Of a stretch of DNA of 45,917 nucleotides, positions 7,396 through 15,949 are shown one piece after another. Within the stretch, counting starts at the first letter, position 1; each line of letters begins with the position of its first letter. A model generated the notes under the pieces. The model was not told the origin of the DNA. It did not search any database and worked only from the letters and a program-made list of their open reading frames with translations. This DNA comes from Bradyrhizobium sp. BR 10289 (lineage in GTDB: Bacteria; Pseudomonadota; Alphaproteobacteria; Rhizobiales; Xanthobacteraceae). The stretch is from the NCBI RefSeq assembly GCF_019455385.1, contig NZ_JACOFR010000042.1:1-45917 (forward strand), read 5' to 3'. The translations under genes were made by a program, and so were the position numbers.

Positions 7396-8046
7396 CTACT
7401 TCTTCCTCGGCTTCGCCTTCGGCTCCGGCGACAGCGCCTGCGGGTCGAAGCCGACATAGAAGACGTAGGAATCGGCGACCGCGGGTGCGGGCACCGGATA
7501 GGACAGGTCCTCGGCGACGAAGGTGAAGGGCACGCTGCCGCCTTCCGACATCTCGACCGTGGTCCGGTAGGCCTTCGAAGCAATCACCTTCTCGCCGACA
7601 CCGCCCTGCACCACGGCAATACGCAACGGCACCTCGACGGTCGCAGGCGCGCCGGCGGGACCGGCGATGACGCGGCCCTGGATGCCGATCCGGGCCGTGA
7701 TGCCCTCGGCGCTACGGGCGCATTCGCGCGCCATCTTGGTGATCGAGGCCTGGAAGCGGATGTCATTGCCGACGGCCGGCTTACCGGCGGCGCCGACCGC
7801 ATAGGTTGAGGCGCCGGCGCGCACCGTCACCTGCGGGCAATCGAGGTCGTCTTCGGCCGGCTGTCCCGGTGCAGGCGGCGGCTTGGGTTGCGCCGGTTCG
7901 TCGGACTTGCCGCCGAACAGGCTCTTGAAGCGGTCGGTGAGCGACTGCGCCGCGACCGGCGAGACGGCTGCGATCGAAACCGACAGCGCCAGCGCGATCA
8001 CAGGACCTCGCAGCAACGCCTTCCGCAATGACCGAAGCTCGTTCAT
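7396..8046 (-). CDS. Exported hypothetical protein
   Basis: A 216-residue protein with a clear signal peptide: a basic start, a hydrophobic core, and a likely cleavage after PVAAQ near residue 34. A Pro-rich linker (about 52-65) follows, then a globular part with two Cys (DLDCPQ and RECARS). Sequence patterns such as VRAGASTYAV and IRFQASITKMARECA suggest a beta-rich domain. I do not recognise a named family; similar proteins are annotated hypothetical in Bradyrhizobium. The ATG at 8046 starts the signal peptide. It follows the GNAT gene on the same strand with a ~160-base gap, so it may be transcribed separately. Confidence 0.75.
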   Translation of the reverse strand: MNELRSLRKALLRGPVIALALSVSIAAVSPVAAQSLTDRFKSLFGGKSDEPAQPKPPPAPGQPAEDDLDCPQVTVRAGASTYAVGAAGKPAVGNDIRFQASITKMARECARSAEGITARIGIQGRVIAGPAGAPATVEVPLRIAVVQGGVGEKVIASKAYRTTVEMSEGGSVPFTFVAEDLSYPVPAPAVADSYVFYVGFDPQALSPEPKAKPRKK

Positions 8047-8205
8047 GAACGCCTGTACTCCATGGGCAACATCCCGACCGATCGCCGGCCGGCCAGCGGG
8101 GTTATATCGCCAAAATCGGCGATCCCAAGGCGAGAAAAGAGGGCGGGAAAGCGAGGCAGGAAACAGGACGGAAACGACGGACTTGGGCCGTGGGGCAGGC
8201 CCGGC

Positions 8206-8793
8206 TCAGCCGCGGAAATCCTCGTGCAGCAGACCGAACAGCAGATGGTCCTGCCAGATCCCGTTGATGCAGAGATAGCGGCGCGCCAGCCCTTCGCGGG
8301 AGAAGCCGCACTTCTCCAGCACCCGGATCGAGGGCGCATTGGTGGGGATGCAGGCCGCCTCGACGCGGTGCAAATTGAGCTCGCCGAACAGCGTCGGCAG
8401 CAGCACCCGCAGCGCGGCGGTCATGTAGCCGCGATGGGCATGGGGCTTGCCGATCCAGTAGCCGATGGTGCCGGCCTGCACGATGCCGCGCCGGACATTG
8501 GCGAGCGTGATGCCGCCGACCATGGCGCCGTCGAGCTCGCGGAAAATCAGGAAAGGATAGGAGCGGTCAGCGGCGATATCCTCGGAATAGCGCCGCAGCC
8601 GACGGCGGAAACCGGACCGGGTCAGGTCGTCCGACGGCCAAATCGGCTCCCAGGGCGTCAAATAATCGCGGCTGGACTCGCGCAAATGCGCCCATTGCAG
8701 AAAGTCCGACATCTGCGGTGCGCGCAGCAACAACCCATTGCCGCGCGGCGCGAGGGCGGCGGGTCCACTGGACGGCAGGCGAAACAGGGCCAT
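8206..8793 (-). CDS. GNAT-family N-acetyltransferase (RimJ-like)
   Basis: A 195-residue acetyl-CoA-dependent acetyltransferase of the RimJ/RimL type. The beta4-alpha3 acetyl-CoA site is visible as IGYWIGKPHAHRGYMTAAL (about 108-126). The C-terminal NAPSIRVLEKCGFSREGLARRYLCING is the classic ending of ribosomal-protein-type N-acetyltransferases, which modify the N-terminal Ala/Ser of a protein. The order thrC, M16 protease, GNAT on one strand fits a conserved alphaproteobacterial block. It starts 40 bases after the protease stop codon. The actual target cannot be read from the sequence. Confidence 0.88.
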   Translation of the reverse strand: MALFRLPSSGPAALAPRGNGLLLRAPQMSDFLQWAHLRESSRDYLTPWEPIWPSDDLTRSGFRRRLRRYSEDIAADRSYPFLIFRELDGAMVGGITLANVRRGIVQAGTIGYWIGKPHAHRGYMTAALRVLLPTLFGELNLHRVEAACIPTNAPSIRVLEKCGFSREGLARRYLCINGIWQDHLLFGLLHEDFRG

Positions 8794-8832
8794 GGTGATG
8801 CTTCCCGGGGCAGATCAGCCCGCGCGCGGCTC

Positions 8833-10122
8833 CTAATGCAGTCGCGCCTTGGCACGTGCCCGGGTCAATCCTTCCGCAAAAGACACCGCCGTGTCCAGAC
8901 CCCTGCCACTGCCTAATGCGACAACTGCAGGGCGGCTGCGCGAAAGCAGTGCACGCGCCGCGTCCCGGGTCGATTCGACGCTGACCGCGTCGATCCGGGC
9001 CACCAGTTCCTCCACCGTCTGCGGCCTTCCATAGGCCAGCACGTGCCGGGCCAGCTGCTCGGCACGGGACGAGCAGCTCTCCAGCGCCATCAGCAGGCCT
9101 GCCTTCATCTGCGCCTTGGCGCGGGCGATCTCGGCCTCGGTCAGGGTCTCCACCGAATCGTTCATGATGTCGACCACGACCTCCATCATCTCCGGCGCAT
9201 CGGCCGGATCGGTGCCGGTATAGAGCCCGAAGAAGCCGGTATCGCTATAGGGCGCGTGGAACGTGTAGATCGAGTAGCAGAGGCCACGCTTCTCGCGGAC
9301 CTCCTGGAACAGCCGCGACGACATTCCGCCGCCGAGAACGTTGGTGAAAACCTGAAGCGAAAACAGCGACAAGTCGTTCTGCGGCACGCCTTCCAGCGCC
9401 AGCGTCAGATGCGCCTGCTCGAGCTCGCGATGCACCACCTTGGTGCCACCCTTGCCGAACATGGCGGGCTGTGGTTTCGGGCCGGCCGTCCCCTCGAAGC
9501 TCGCAAATCGCTTCTCGACCTCGGCAACGACCTGTTCGTGATCGACTGCGCCAGCGGCGGCCACCACCATGTCGGGGCCGCGATAATGCGTCGACAGATA
9601 GCCGCGCAGCATGTCGCGATTGAAGCTGCGCAGCGTTTTCGCGGTGCCGAGCAGCGAGCGGCCCATCGGCTGGTCGGGATAGCAGAGCTCGTTGAGATGC
9701 TCGAACACGACGTCGTCGGGCGTGTCCTGGGCCGCGCCGATCTCCTGCACGATGACGTTCTTCTCGCGCTCGAGCTCATCGGGCTCGAAGGCGGGGTTGG
9801 CGAGGATGTCGGCAAGCACGTCGAGCGCGAGCGGCACGTCGGCCTTCAGGACCCGCGCGTAATAGGAGGTGGTCTCGGTCGAGGTGCCTGCATTGAGATC
9901 GCCGCCGACCGCCTCGATCTCCTCGACGATCTCGCGCGAGGAGCGCCTGGTCGTGCCCTTGAACGCCATGTGTTCGAGCAGATGCGAGATGCCGTGCTCG
10001 TTCGGCTTCTCGTCGCGGCCGCCGACACCGGCCCAGACGCCGAGCGCGGCGGTTTCGAGATGGGGCATCTTGTCGGTGACGACGGTCAGGCCGGAGGCAA
10101 GCTTGGAGATCTCGACGCTCAT
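8833..10122 (-). CDS. M16 (insulinase/MPP-like) zinc metalloprotease
   Basis: A 429-residue peptidase of the M16B group, related to the beta subunit of the mitochondrial processing peptidase. The inverted zinc motif HxxEH is His47-Leu-Leu-Glu50-His51 (GISHLLEHMAFKG), and the third ligand Glu127 lies 76 residues later in KNVIVQEIGA. The Gly-rich loop LGGGMSSRLFQEVREKRGLCYS (about 260-285) is the second family hallmark. N- and C-terminal halves form the usual two-domain clam. No signal peptide is visible, so it is probably cytoplasmic. The start codon overlaps the thrC stop as ATGA, showing translational coupling with threonine synthase. Confidence 0.93.
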   Translation of the reverse strand: MSVEISKLASGLTVVTDKMPHLETAALGVWAGVGGRDEKPNEHGISHLLEHMAFKGTTRRSSREIVEEIEAVGGDLNAGTSTETTSYYARVLKADVPLALDVLADILANPAFEPDELEREKNVIVQEIGAAQDTPDDVVFEHLNELCYPDQPMGRSLLGTAKTLRSFNRDMLRGYLSTHYRGPDMVVAAAGAVDHEQVVAEVEKRFASFEGTAGPKPQPAMFGKGGTKVVHRELEQAHLTLALEGVPQNDLSLFSLQVFTNVLGGGMSSRLFQEVREKRGLCYSIYTFHAPYSDTGFFGLYTGTDPADAPEMMEVVVDIMNDSVETLTEAEIARAKAQMKAGLLMALESCSSRAEQLARHVLAYGRPQTVEELVARIDAVSVESTRDAARALLSRSRPAVVALGSGRGLDTAVSFAEGLTRARAKARLH

Positions 10123-11537
10123 CCGGCAACTCCCTGTTTTGCGGCGCGGCTGACCGACAGCACGAACCGCTCGACCTCGGCCTGATCGTTCTTGATCACC
10201 TTCATGTGTTCGGATTTGGTCATGAGACCGTCGAGCCAGGCCGGCAGTTGCGGCCGCTGGCCGCAGGCCGCTTCGACAGCATCTGGGAACTTGGCGGGAT
10301 GAGCAGTCGAGAGCACGATGCTGGGCACCGTGGTGTCGGTGCTGTCGCGGTCGGCGACCGCGAGCGCAACCGCGGTGTGAGGATCGACCAGCTCGCCGGC
10401 CTCGCGCCAGGCGGCGCGGATCGCAGCGGCGGTTTCGGTCTCATCGGCGCGGCCGGCATCGAACTCCTCGCGGATCGCGGCCAGCGTCGCATCGGGCAGC
10501 ACGAAGCGTCCCGACTGCTTCAGCTGCTCCATCAGGCGGCGAACGCCGGCGGCATCGCGCTTGCCGGCTTCGAACATCAGCCGCTCGAAATTCGAGGAGA
10601 TCTGGATGTCCATCGACGGCGAGGCGGTGGCGTGCACCTCGCGCACCTCGTAGATGCCGGTCTTGAGCGTACGGGCGAGGATGTCGTTGACGTTGGCGGC
10701 GATGCGCAGCGCGCGCACGGGAAGGCCCATCCGCTTGGCGACGTAGCCGGCAAAGATGTCGCCGAAATTGCCGGTCGGCACCACGAAATCCACGGCGCGC
10801 GCCGGCGCGCCGACGGCGACGGCGGAGGTGAAGTAGTAGACCACTTGCGCAACGATGCGGGCCCAGTTGATGGAGTTCACGCCCGACAGCGAGGTCGCAT
10901 CGCGGAAGCGGTGGTTATTGAACATCCCCTTCACGAGCGCCTGGCAGTCGTCGAAATTGCCTTCGACGGCGAGCGCATGGACATTGGCCGCGCCCGTCGT
11001 CGTCATCATCCGCCGCTGCACCTCGGAGATGCGGCCGTGCGGGAACAGCACGATGAGATCGACGTTCTCGAGGCCCGCAAAGGCCTCGACCGCCGCGCCG
11101 CCGGTGTCGCCCGAGGTCGCGACCACGATGGTGGTGCGCTGGCCGCGCTTGGCCAGCACGTGGTCCATCAGCCGCGAGATCAGCTGCATCGCCACGTCCT
11201 TGAAGGCGAGCGTCGGACCGTGGAACAGCTCCAGCACGAACTGGTGCGGCGACATCTGGCGCAGCGGCACCACGGCCGGATGGCGGAAGGTGGCATAGGC
11301 CTCGTTGGCCATGCGGCCGAGCTCGGCATCTGAAATCTCGCCGCCGGCGAAGGGACGGATCACGTCGACCGCGACTTCCCAATAGGGACGCCCGAAGAAG
11401 CCGGCGATGGCCTGCGCCGGGAGCTGCGGCCAGATCGCCGGCACATACAGGCCGCCGTCGCGGGCAAGCCCGGTCAGCATCACGTCGCAGAAGCCGAGTT
11501 CGGGGGCTTCGCCCCGGGTCGAGATATAACGAGTCAA
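10119..11537 (-). CDS. thrC: Threonine synthase
   Basis: PLP enzyme converting O-phosphohomoserine to threonine and phosphate, the last step of threonine synthesis. It has 472 residues, usual for the long bacterial class. The N-terminus TRYISTRGEAPELGFCDVML is typical. The PLP Lys lies in GPTLAFKDVAMQ (about Lys113), and the Ser/Gly-rich phosphate site TSGDTGGAAVEAF follows (about 145-157). I place the start at the TTG of 11537, because GGAGGG stands 5-6 bases upstream; the longer reading from the TTG at 11549 would put this Shine-Dalgarno sequence inside the gene. The stop overlaps the protease start (ATGA). A TTGACA-like -35 box lies on the minus strand at 11608-11603. Confidence 0.93.
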   Translation of the reverse strand: MTRYISTRGEAPELGFCDVMLTGLARDGGLYVPAIWPQLPAQAIAGFFGRPYWEVAVDVIRPFAGGEISDAELGRMANEAYATFRHPAVVPLRQMSPHQFVLELFHGPTLAFKDVAMQLISRLMDHVLAKRGQRTTIVVATSGDTGGAAVEAFAGLENVDLIVLFPHGRISEVQRRMMTTTGAANVHALAVEGNFDDCQALVKGMFNNHRFRDATSLSGVNSINWARIVAQVVYYFTSAVAVGAPARAVDFVVPTGNFGDIFAGYVAKRMGLPVRALRIAANVNDILARTLKTGIYEVREVHATASPSMDIQISSNFERLMFEAGKRDAAGVRRLMEQLKQSGRFVLPDATLAAIREEFDAGRADETETAAAIRAAWREAGELVDPHTAVALAVADRDSTDTTVPSIVLSTAHPAKFPDAVEAACGQRPQLPAWLDGLMTKSEHMKVIKNDQAEVERFVLSVSRAAKQGVAG

Positions 11538-11684
11538 ACTGCCCTCCAAAGGCCGGCCGCGCCGAAGCTTGACCCATAAGCCTTTGATTTTATGAAACTA
11601 CTTGTCAACAGCCGGAGGCTTTGAACCACCATAGAGTGTTTTGCAGCATCGGGAAACCGCCTCTAGGCGGCATTCAGCCCTATG

Positions 11685-11714
11685 AAAAAGGGGCTGCGGC
11701 GATGCCGCAGCCCC
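11685..11714 (-). terminator. Strong minus-strand terminator with no obvious gene in front
   Basis: Perfect 11-bp stem GGGGCTGCGGC / GCCGCAGCCCC with a 3-base loop; read on the minus strand it is followed by TTTTTC. It points the same way as the response regulator and thrC. The regulator stop codon is 360 bases upstream, so either that mRNA has a long 3' end or a small transcript starts in between. Confidence 0.8.
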
Positions 11715-12040
11715 TCTCTTGGAAGGTCTGTCGTTGTGTGCAGACCGGTTTGGCTCACGCAGGTGGCGACCCGCTCAAACTGTTCGGCCAAGCTTTCGTC
11801 GGCCGTCACGAAATCGTCAAGGGCGAAAACGACGAGAGCGGAAAGATGTTCCTGTTTTTCCCGAAACCCCGTCAGCCCCCCGGCGCGGGGATCTGGGCGG
11901 GAGGCCGGCCTACATTGCCGTGTTTTCCCGAAATCTGCGGAGCTGCGGGGAACGAATGCCGTACCGGCCCATTGTGTCGGCGGACGGTGTCGGCAGCGTC
12001 CATGCATTGCCCGGCTGCGCGCCGAGACCGGTCCGCCCTG

Positions 12041-12074
12041 CCGAACCGGCTGCATCCTGGAGCAGCCGGTTCGG
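12041..12074. repeat. 13-bp perfect inverted repeat abutting the regulator stop codon
   Basis: CCGAACCGGCTGC and GCAGCCGGTTCGG pair perfectly around 8 bases, and the outer end touches the stop codon of the minus-strand response regulator. There is no T-run on either side. It may be an mRNA 3'-end stabilising hairpin or a factor-dependent terminator. Confidence 0.6.
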
Positions 12075-12719
12075 TCAGTTCATCCCGATTTCCACGGCGA
12101 TCCGGATCAGGTCGGAGTGGTTCTTCGCCCCCAGCTTCTGCTTGAGCAGCGACGTCGTGTTGGCGACGGTCTTGTAGGAGATGCCGAGCGCCTCGGCGAC
12201 CTCGACGATCTTGTCGCCGCGGCCGAGCAGGCGCAGAATTTCGAGCTCCCGCGGTGTCATCTGCGAGGCCGGATTGGCCTTGATTGCGGCGCCGGAGAAC
12301 GTCACGGCCTCCGCGAGTTGCGGCGAGATGAAATTGTCGCCCGCGACGACCTTGCGCACCGCTTTCAGCAGGATCCGGGGATCGTCGCCCTTGGAAACAT
12401 AACCCTGCGCGCCGAGCTCGACCGCCCGCACCACGAAGGCCGGATCGTCGTTCATGCTGAACATGATGATCTTGGCGTCGGGATCGTCCTTGCGGATTCG
12501 CCGCATCAATTCGAAGCCGGAGACATCGGGCAGGCTGATGTCGATCACGGTAACATCCGGCCGCTTGCTGACATAGGCGCGGTGCCCGGATTTGGCGTCG
12601 GTCGCCTCGTCAATACGGATCGATTGGTCGGATGCGAAAAGGGTGCGGCAACCCGACAGCACCACGGGATGGTCGTCGACGATCAGGACTTTGGTCGCCG
12701 GCTTGGCGGTATCTTGCAT
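12075..12719 (-). CDS. LuxR/NarL-family response regulator, partner of the adjacent kinase
   Basis: A 214-residue two-component regulator. The receiver (about 10-125) shows VLIVDDHP, phospho-acceptor Asp60 in VTVIDISLPDVSG, and a Lys in GYVSKGDD. The LuxR helix-turn-helix (about 150-210) has MTPRELEILRLLGRGDKIVEVAEALGISYKTVANTTSLLKQKL. I use the ATG at 12719, with GAGAG upstream; the ATG at 12746 would add nine residues. It is divergent from the kinase gene at 12785, so the 65-base gap must serve both promoters and any autoregulation. The nearest plausible targets are the siderophore-uptake genes beyond the kinase, which share a 9-mer with this gap. Confidence 0.92.
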   Translation of the reverse strand: MQDTAKPATKVLIVDDHPVVLSGCRTLFASDQSIRIDEATDAKSGHRAYVSKRPDVTVIDISLPDVSGFELMRRIRKDDPDAKIIMFSMNDDPAFVVRAVELGAQGYVSKGDDPRILLKAVRKVVAGDNFISPQLAEAVTFSGAAIKANPASQMTPRELEILRLLGRGDKIVEVAEALGISYKTVANTTSLLKQKLGAKNHSDLIRIAVEIGMN

Positions 12720-12764
12720 CGTGCGCTCTCTTGTTCTTCGACTCATAGACCGGCGGGAACAAAT

Positions 12765-12773
12765 GGAAAGAGA
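12765..12773. promoter_or_regulatory. GGAAAGAGA element in front of the sensor kinase
   Basis: This 9-mer ends 11 bases before the kinase ATG and could serve as a somewhat distant Shine-Dalgarno sequence. The identical 9-mer occurs three times at 22-bp intervals upstream of the TonB-dependent receptor (18714-18766). It may therefore be a shared recognition site; see the finding. Confidence 0.4.
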
Positions 12774-12784
12774 AATTCACGCCG

Positions 12785-14137
12785 ATGCGCGTTAGAATTG
12801 ACCTAATGTGGCAACGGCTTTCTTTCAGGACCCAACTGTTCCTTCCGCTCGGCCTGAGTTTTCTCGCTGCGCTGGCGATGGGCGGCGTCCTGCTCCAGAC
12901 CTTCGCCACGGGACAACTCGCGGACGAGAACGAGCCAGGCCGGCGCTCGACCCGGACCGTCGCCATAGCGCTCAACGACGCCCTCCAGGCCTCGGACGAT
13001 CCGCATAAAGTCCTCAACGCATTTGTCCGTTCGCTGGGCACCTCCTCGGATATCCAATTCCATTCCGTGGAGGCGGGTCCTACGCCTTCCATCAGGGACA
13101 GCCTGCGGAATGTGCATGGCGTGCCGCAATGGTTCGTCGACTTGATTGCCATCCCGGACCTGGATGCAGCCTCTCCTGTGATCATCGATGGCAAGCATAT
13201 CGGCGACATCGTGTTCTTGCCCAACCTGTCGGCCGACCTGTTCGAGAAATGGATCGGCCTGCTTGCGCTGGCGGGCTTCATGGCGATGCTCACGGCACTG
13301 ACGGGCGTCGCCGCCTTTGCATTTTCCGGCTCGGTTTTGCATCCGCTACAGCGGCTCGGCGAAGGGCTCACTCGGATGCGGCGCGGCGACTACGCGGGTC
13401 CGATTCCGGTCGGCGGACCGCCGGAGATCCGGCAGAGCTGCGAGGAGGCCAACGCGCTGGCGGCCACGCTTGCGCGATTGAGTGACGACAATCGCGACCT
13501 GCTGCATCGCCTCGTGTCGCTCCAGGACGAAGAGCGGCGCGCTCTCGCGCGCGAGCTGCATGATGAGCTCGGCCCCCTGCTGTTCAGCATCCGCGCCGGC
13601 TCGATCGCGCTGAGCGAAGCCGTGCCGGAAGCGGGAAATCTCGGCAAGCCGATGCAGGACATGATGCGGTCGGTCGAGGCGCTGCAGCAGACCAACCGCC
13701 GCATCCTGGACCGGTTGCGGCCGCTCTATATCGAGGAGCTGGGGCTTGCGGCCAGCGTGCAGACGCTGCTCCAGAACTTTAGCCGCCAGGCGCCGCAGAT
13801 CAGCCTGACAGAAACGGTCGACCCTGACCTCAACGCCATCGGCGGTCCGCTGGCGCAGACCGTCTATCGCGTGATCCAGGAAGCGCTGACCAACGTGCTG
13901 CGCCATGCCGCGGCGAGCACGGCCGATGTGCAGGTGGTCATTTCCGGCGATACGCTCGCCATCGAGATCTCCGATGACGGCGGCGGCTTTCCCGAGGGCA
14001 ACGTGTTCGGACATGGCCTGACCGGCATGCATGAGCGCGTGCGTGCGCTCCGCGGGTCGCTGTCACTGCTGCGCGCGGATGAACGGACTTATGTGCGCTG
14101 CCGTCTGCCGCTCGGAGAGGCTAGGTCGCTGACTTAG
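12785..14137 (+). CDS. Sensor histidine kinase, HisKA_3 type (UhpB/NarX-like)
   Basis: A 450-residue membrane sensor kinase. TM1 (about 17-37) and TM2 (about 156-180) enclose a ~120-residue periplasmic sensor with no recognised domain. A HAMP-like linker (about 181-235) follows. The dimerisation/phosphoacceptor segment EERRALARELHDELGPLL puts the phosphorylated His at 259, in the HisKA_3 pattern that pairs with LuxR-type regulators. The ATPase domain has the N box VIQEALTNVLRHA, the G1 box SDDGGGFPE and the G2 box GHGLTGMHERV. It is divergent from its likely partner regulator at 12719. Its 3' end overlaps the convergent DUF3325 gene by 17 bases. The signal sensed is unknown; the iron-uptake context suggests iron or siderophore status, which is inference. 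Confidence 0.93.
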   Translation: MRVRIDLMWQRLSFRTQLFLPLGLSFLAALAMGGVLLQTFATGQLADENEPGRRSTRTVAIALNDALQASDDPHKVLNAFVRSLGTSSDIQFHSVEAGPTPSIRDSLRNVHGVPQWFVDLIAIPDLDAASPVIIDGKHIGDIVFLPNLSADLFEKWIGLLALAGFMAMLTALTGVAAFAFSGSVLHPLQRLGEGLTRMRRGDYAGPIPVGGPPEIRQSCEEANALAATLARLSDDNRDLLHRLVSLQDEERRALARELHDELGPLLFSIRAGSIALSEAVPEAGNLGKPMQDMMRSVEALQQTNRRILDRLRPLYIEELGLAASVQTLLQNFSRQAPQISLTETVDPDLNAIGGPLAQTVYRVIQEALTNVLRHAAASTADVQVVISGDTLAIEISDDGGGFPEGNVFGHGLTGMHERVRALRGSLSLLRADERTYVRCRLPLGEARSLT

Positions 14138-14399
14138 CCCCCGGCAACCACGCGAGCATCAGCGCGACAGCCATCGCGCTGATGCTCAGCAGACACGCCC
14201 AGACGAGCGGGCCAAAGGACGGCCCCTCGGCGCGCATCAGGATCATGAGCGGGGCGAGCAGCAGGATTGCGCCAAGCGATCGCATCGCGGTTCTGGCCCG
14301 GCTCGAAAGGCGACCGTGATGGACGAGGCGGTTGAACTGCCTGGGCTGGCTCGCCGCCAGCAAGCCCCACCCGGCAAGCAGCAGGGCCATCGTGATCAT
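14121..14399 (-). CDS. DUF3325-family small membrane protein
   Basis: A 92-residue protein with three predicted membrane helices: about 1-17 (MITMALLLAGWGLLAAS), 41-56 (SLGAILLLAPLMILMR) and 64-86 (LVWACLLSISAMAVALMLAWLPG). The segment PRQFNRLVHHGRL after helix 1 matches the DUF3325 family, whose genes accompany PepSY and TonB-receptor genes for siderophore uptake. The ATG overlaps the PepSY stop as ATGA, so it is translationally coupled. It ends 17 bases inside the convergent kinase gene. The precise role is not known. Confidence 0.82.
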   Translation of the reverse strand: MITMALLLAGWGLLAASQPRQFNRLVHHGRLSSRARTAMRSLGAILLLAPLMILMRAEGPSFGPLVWACLLSISAMAVALMLAWLPGAKSAT

Positions 14400-15946
14400 C
14401 GCTGATCCGCCCCTTGCAACGAGGCCGCGTCGGGCCGTGCACCGCGTGCCAGACGAAGCGCAACCCGGATGGCGATGAAGGCTGCGATCAGAAGCGTGGC
14501 GTCGACCCCCGCGACCGACCAAAGCTGCGGAGTAGCGATGGTCTTGATCAGATGGTCCCCGGTCGTGACCGCATTGAGCAACACGGCGAGGGAAGCGAGG
14601 CCTGAAATCATCCAGCACTGGCCAATCCAGGCGCGGCCTGTGGACGCCCATGCGTGCAGCAATGTGAGCAGCCAGGCCAGGTGAAAGACCGAGACCTCGA
14701 TCGCGCCGCGCTCGACGCCCAAGACCGACGCACCGGCAGGCAAGGCGCGATTCGTCACCATGAAGGCCAGCGTCGCGATCAGGATCCCGGTCACGCTTGC
14801 GACCGTCACGGCCTCGACGACCCGCGCTCCGGAACGGCCAAGCCTGCGGTGGCGGTCGCGCCGGGACTCGACCCAGAACAGCAGTCCGGTCGCGATCAGC
14901 ACGCATCCGGCAAGGCCGAGCACGAAGTACAGCCATCGCAGAGTCCAGTGCTCGAACTGGATGAAATGCAGGCCCGCGATGAAACGCTGGGTGAGCGCGG
15001 CCGGCTTCTCCGGCCTGCTTGCCGACAGCAATTCGCCGGTTGTCCCATCGACGTAGGCCACATAGGAGATATTGCTGACGACGTCCGCGGAGGCGCGGTT
15101 CAGCTGGACGTAGCTGGCGCTGTCACCCGGGTTGAAGACGTAAAGATAGTTCGGCTCCCCCTGCCCCCAGACCGATTTGGCCTTGGCGACGATCGCATCG
15201 AGCGAGATCAGATCGGCGGCACGCTTGGCGGGCGGGCGCACATAGCTGCCGTAGGCTTCGCGCCCGAACAGCCGTGCATCCTGCCGGTAGACCGCCCAGA
15301 TGCTGCTGGGAAAATACAGCGAGAACAGGATCACGAGTCCCGACACGCTGATGACGACGTGAAAAGGAAGACCGAGCACGCCGGCGACATTGTGAAGGTC
15401 GAGCGTTGCCCGCCTGATCTTCCGTTCGGGCCGGAAGGTGAAGAAGTCCACGAATATCTTGCGGTGGATCACGACGCCGGACACGCACAGCACCATCATC
15501 ATCATGCCGCACAGGCCGACGACCCAATAGCCGAGCCCCAGCACCTTCAGGTTCAGGCTGTAGTGGAAGGGGTAAATGAACCGGCTTCCGCCAAGCGTGC
15601 CCTGATCCGGTAGCTCGGCCCCCGTCCCCGGATCGAACAGGTGTTGTGCGAACGACCCGTCGGGCCCACGCCACAGCGCCGTGATGACCGGATTGCGCTG
15701 GTTGGGAACCAGCAGGAGCACGCTGGGTGATTTCGCCGCCAGCGCGGCCAGGTACGCAGGACGCATCGTCTCGTAGGAGAAATCCGGCGGCAATGCGAGG
15801 CGCGAGGCCGGCATCATCCATCGGTCGATCTCCTTGTCGAAGACCGACAGCGTTCCCATCCAGAAGATGGCGAATAGCAGCGAACCGAGCACGACACCGG
15901 ACCAGGTGTGCAACCAGTTCATCGATGCGCGGAACGTCGGCCCCAT
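14396..15946 (-). CDS. PepSY-associated membrane protein (iron uptake, putative reductase)
   Basis: Inner-membrane protein of 516 residues with the PepSY_TM arrangement. The first helix, MNWLHTWSGVVLGSLLFAIFWMGTLSVF (about 9-36), carries the conserved His, and a large periplasmic segment follows. A second helix group is near 145-165, with PFHYSLN just before it. LDLHNVAGVLGLPFHVVISVSGLVILF (about 181-207) carries two further His. Helices with FIQFEHWTLRWLYFVLGLAGC and several more lie near the C-terminus. The spaced membrane His suggest haem binding, as in PepSY-type ferric-siderophore reductases. It sits between DUF3649 (3 bases upstream) and DUF3325 (ATGA overlap), downstream of a TonB receptor, so an inner-membrane step of ferric-siderophore use is likely. 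Function inferred from family and neighbours. Confidence 0.88.
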   Translation of the reverse strand: MGPTFRASMNWLHTWSGVVLGSLLFAIFWMGTLSVFDKEIDRWMMPASRLALPPDFSYETMRPAYLAALAAKSPSVLLLVPNQRNPVITALWRGPDGSFAQHLFDPGTGAELPDQGTLGGSRFIYPFHYSLNLKVLGLGYWVVGLCGMMMMVLCVSGVVIHRKIFVDFFTFRPERKIRRATLDLHNVAGVLGLPFHVVISVSGLVILFSLYFPSSIWAVYRQDARLFGREAYGSYVRPPAKRAADLISLDAIVAKAKSVWGQGEPNYLYVFNPGDSASYVQLNRASADVVSNISYVAYVDGTTGELLSASRPEKPAALTQRFIAGLHFIQFEHWTLRWLYFVLGLAGCVLIATGLLFWVESRRDRHRRLGRSGARVVEAVTVASVTGILIATLAFMVTNRALPAGASVLGVERGAIEVSVFHLAWLLTLLHAWASTGRAWIGQCWMISGLASLAVLLNAVTTGDHLIKTIATPQLWSVAGVDATLLIAAFIAIRVALRLARGARPDAASLQGADQR

Positions 15947-15949
15947 GGT

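Larger units (their letters stand above)
11538..12074. other. Intergenic region between thrC and the two-component regulator
   Basis: 537 bases with no gene I can support. It contains a TTGACA -35-like box for thrC (minus strand, 11608-11603), a small palindrome CCGCC-TCTA-GGCGG at 11657-11670, a strong hairpin at 11690-11714 followed by a T-run on the minus strand, and a 13-bp inverted repeat touching the regulator stop codon (12041-12074). ORFs on both strands cross the region, but they run through these hairpins or have weak codon bias. A small RNA or small protein on the minus strand ending at the hairpin remains possible. Confidence 0.55.

Noticed and set aside
11663..12055. 130-residue minus-strand ORF in the thrC-regulator gap
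   Set aside because: It starts inside a perfect inverted repeat and runs through a strong terminator on the same strand; third-position GC is lower than in real genes nearby.
11682..12806. 374-residue plus-strand ORF antisense to the LuxR regulator
   Set aside because: Shadow of the regulator gene; no domain, and it crosses two hairpins and the regulator-kinase promoter gap.
14121..14936. 271-residue ORF read as one protein
   Set aside because: Only its last 92 residues look like a protein (DUF3325). The upstream part is a frame-shifted shadow of the PepSY gene, whose stop overlaps the ATG at 14399.
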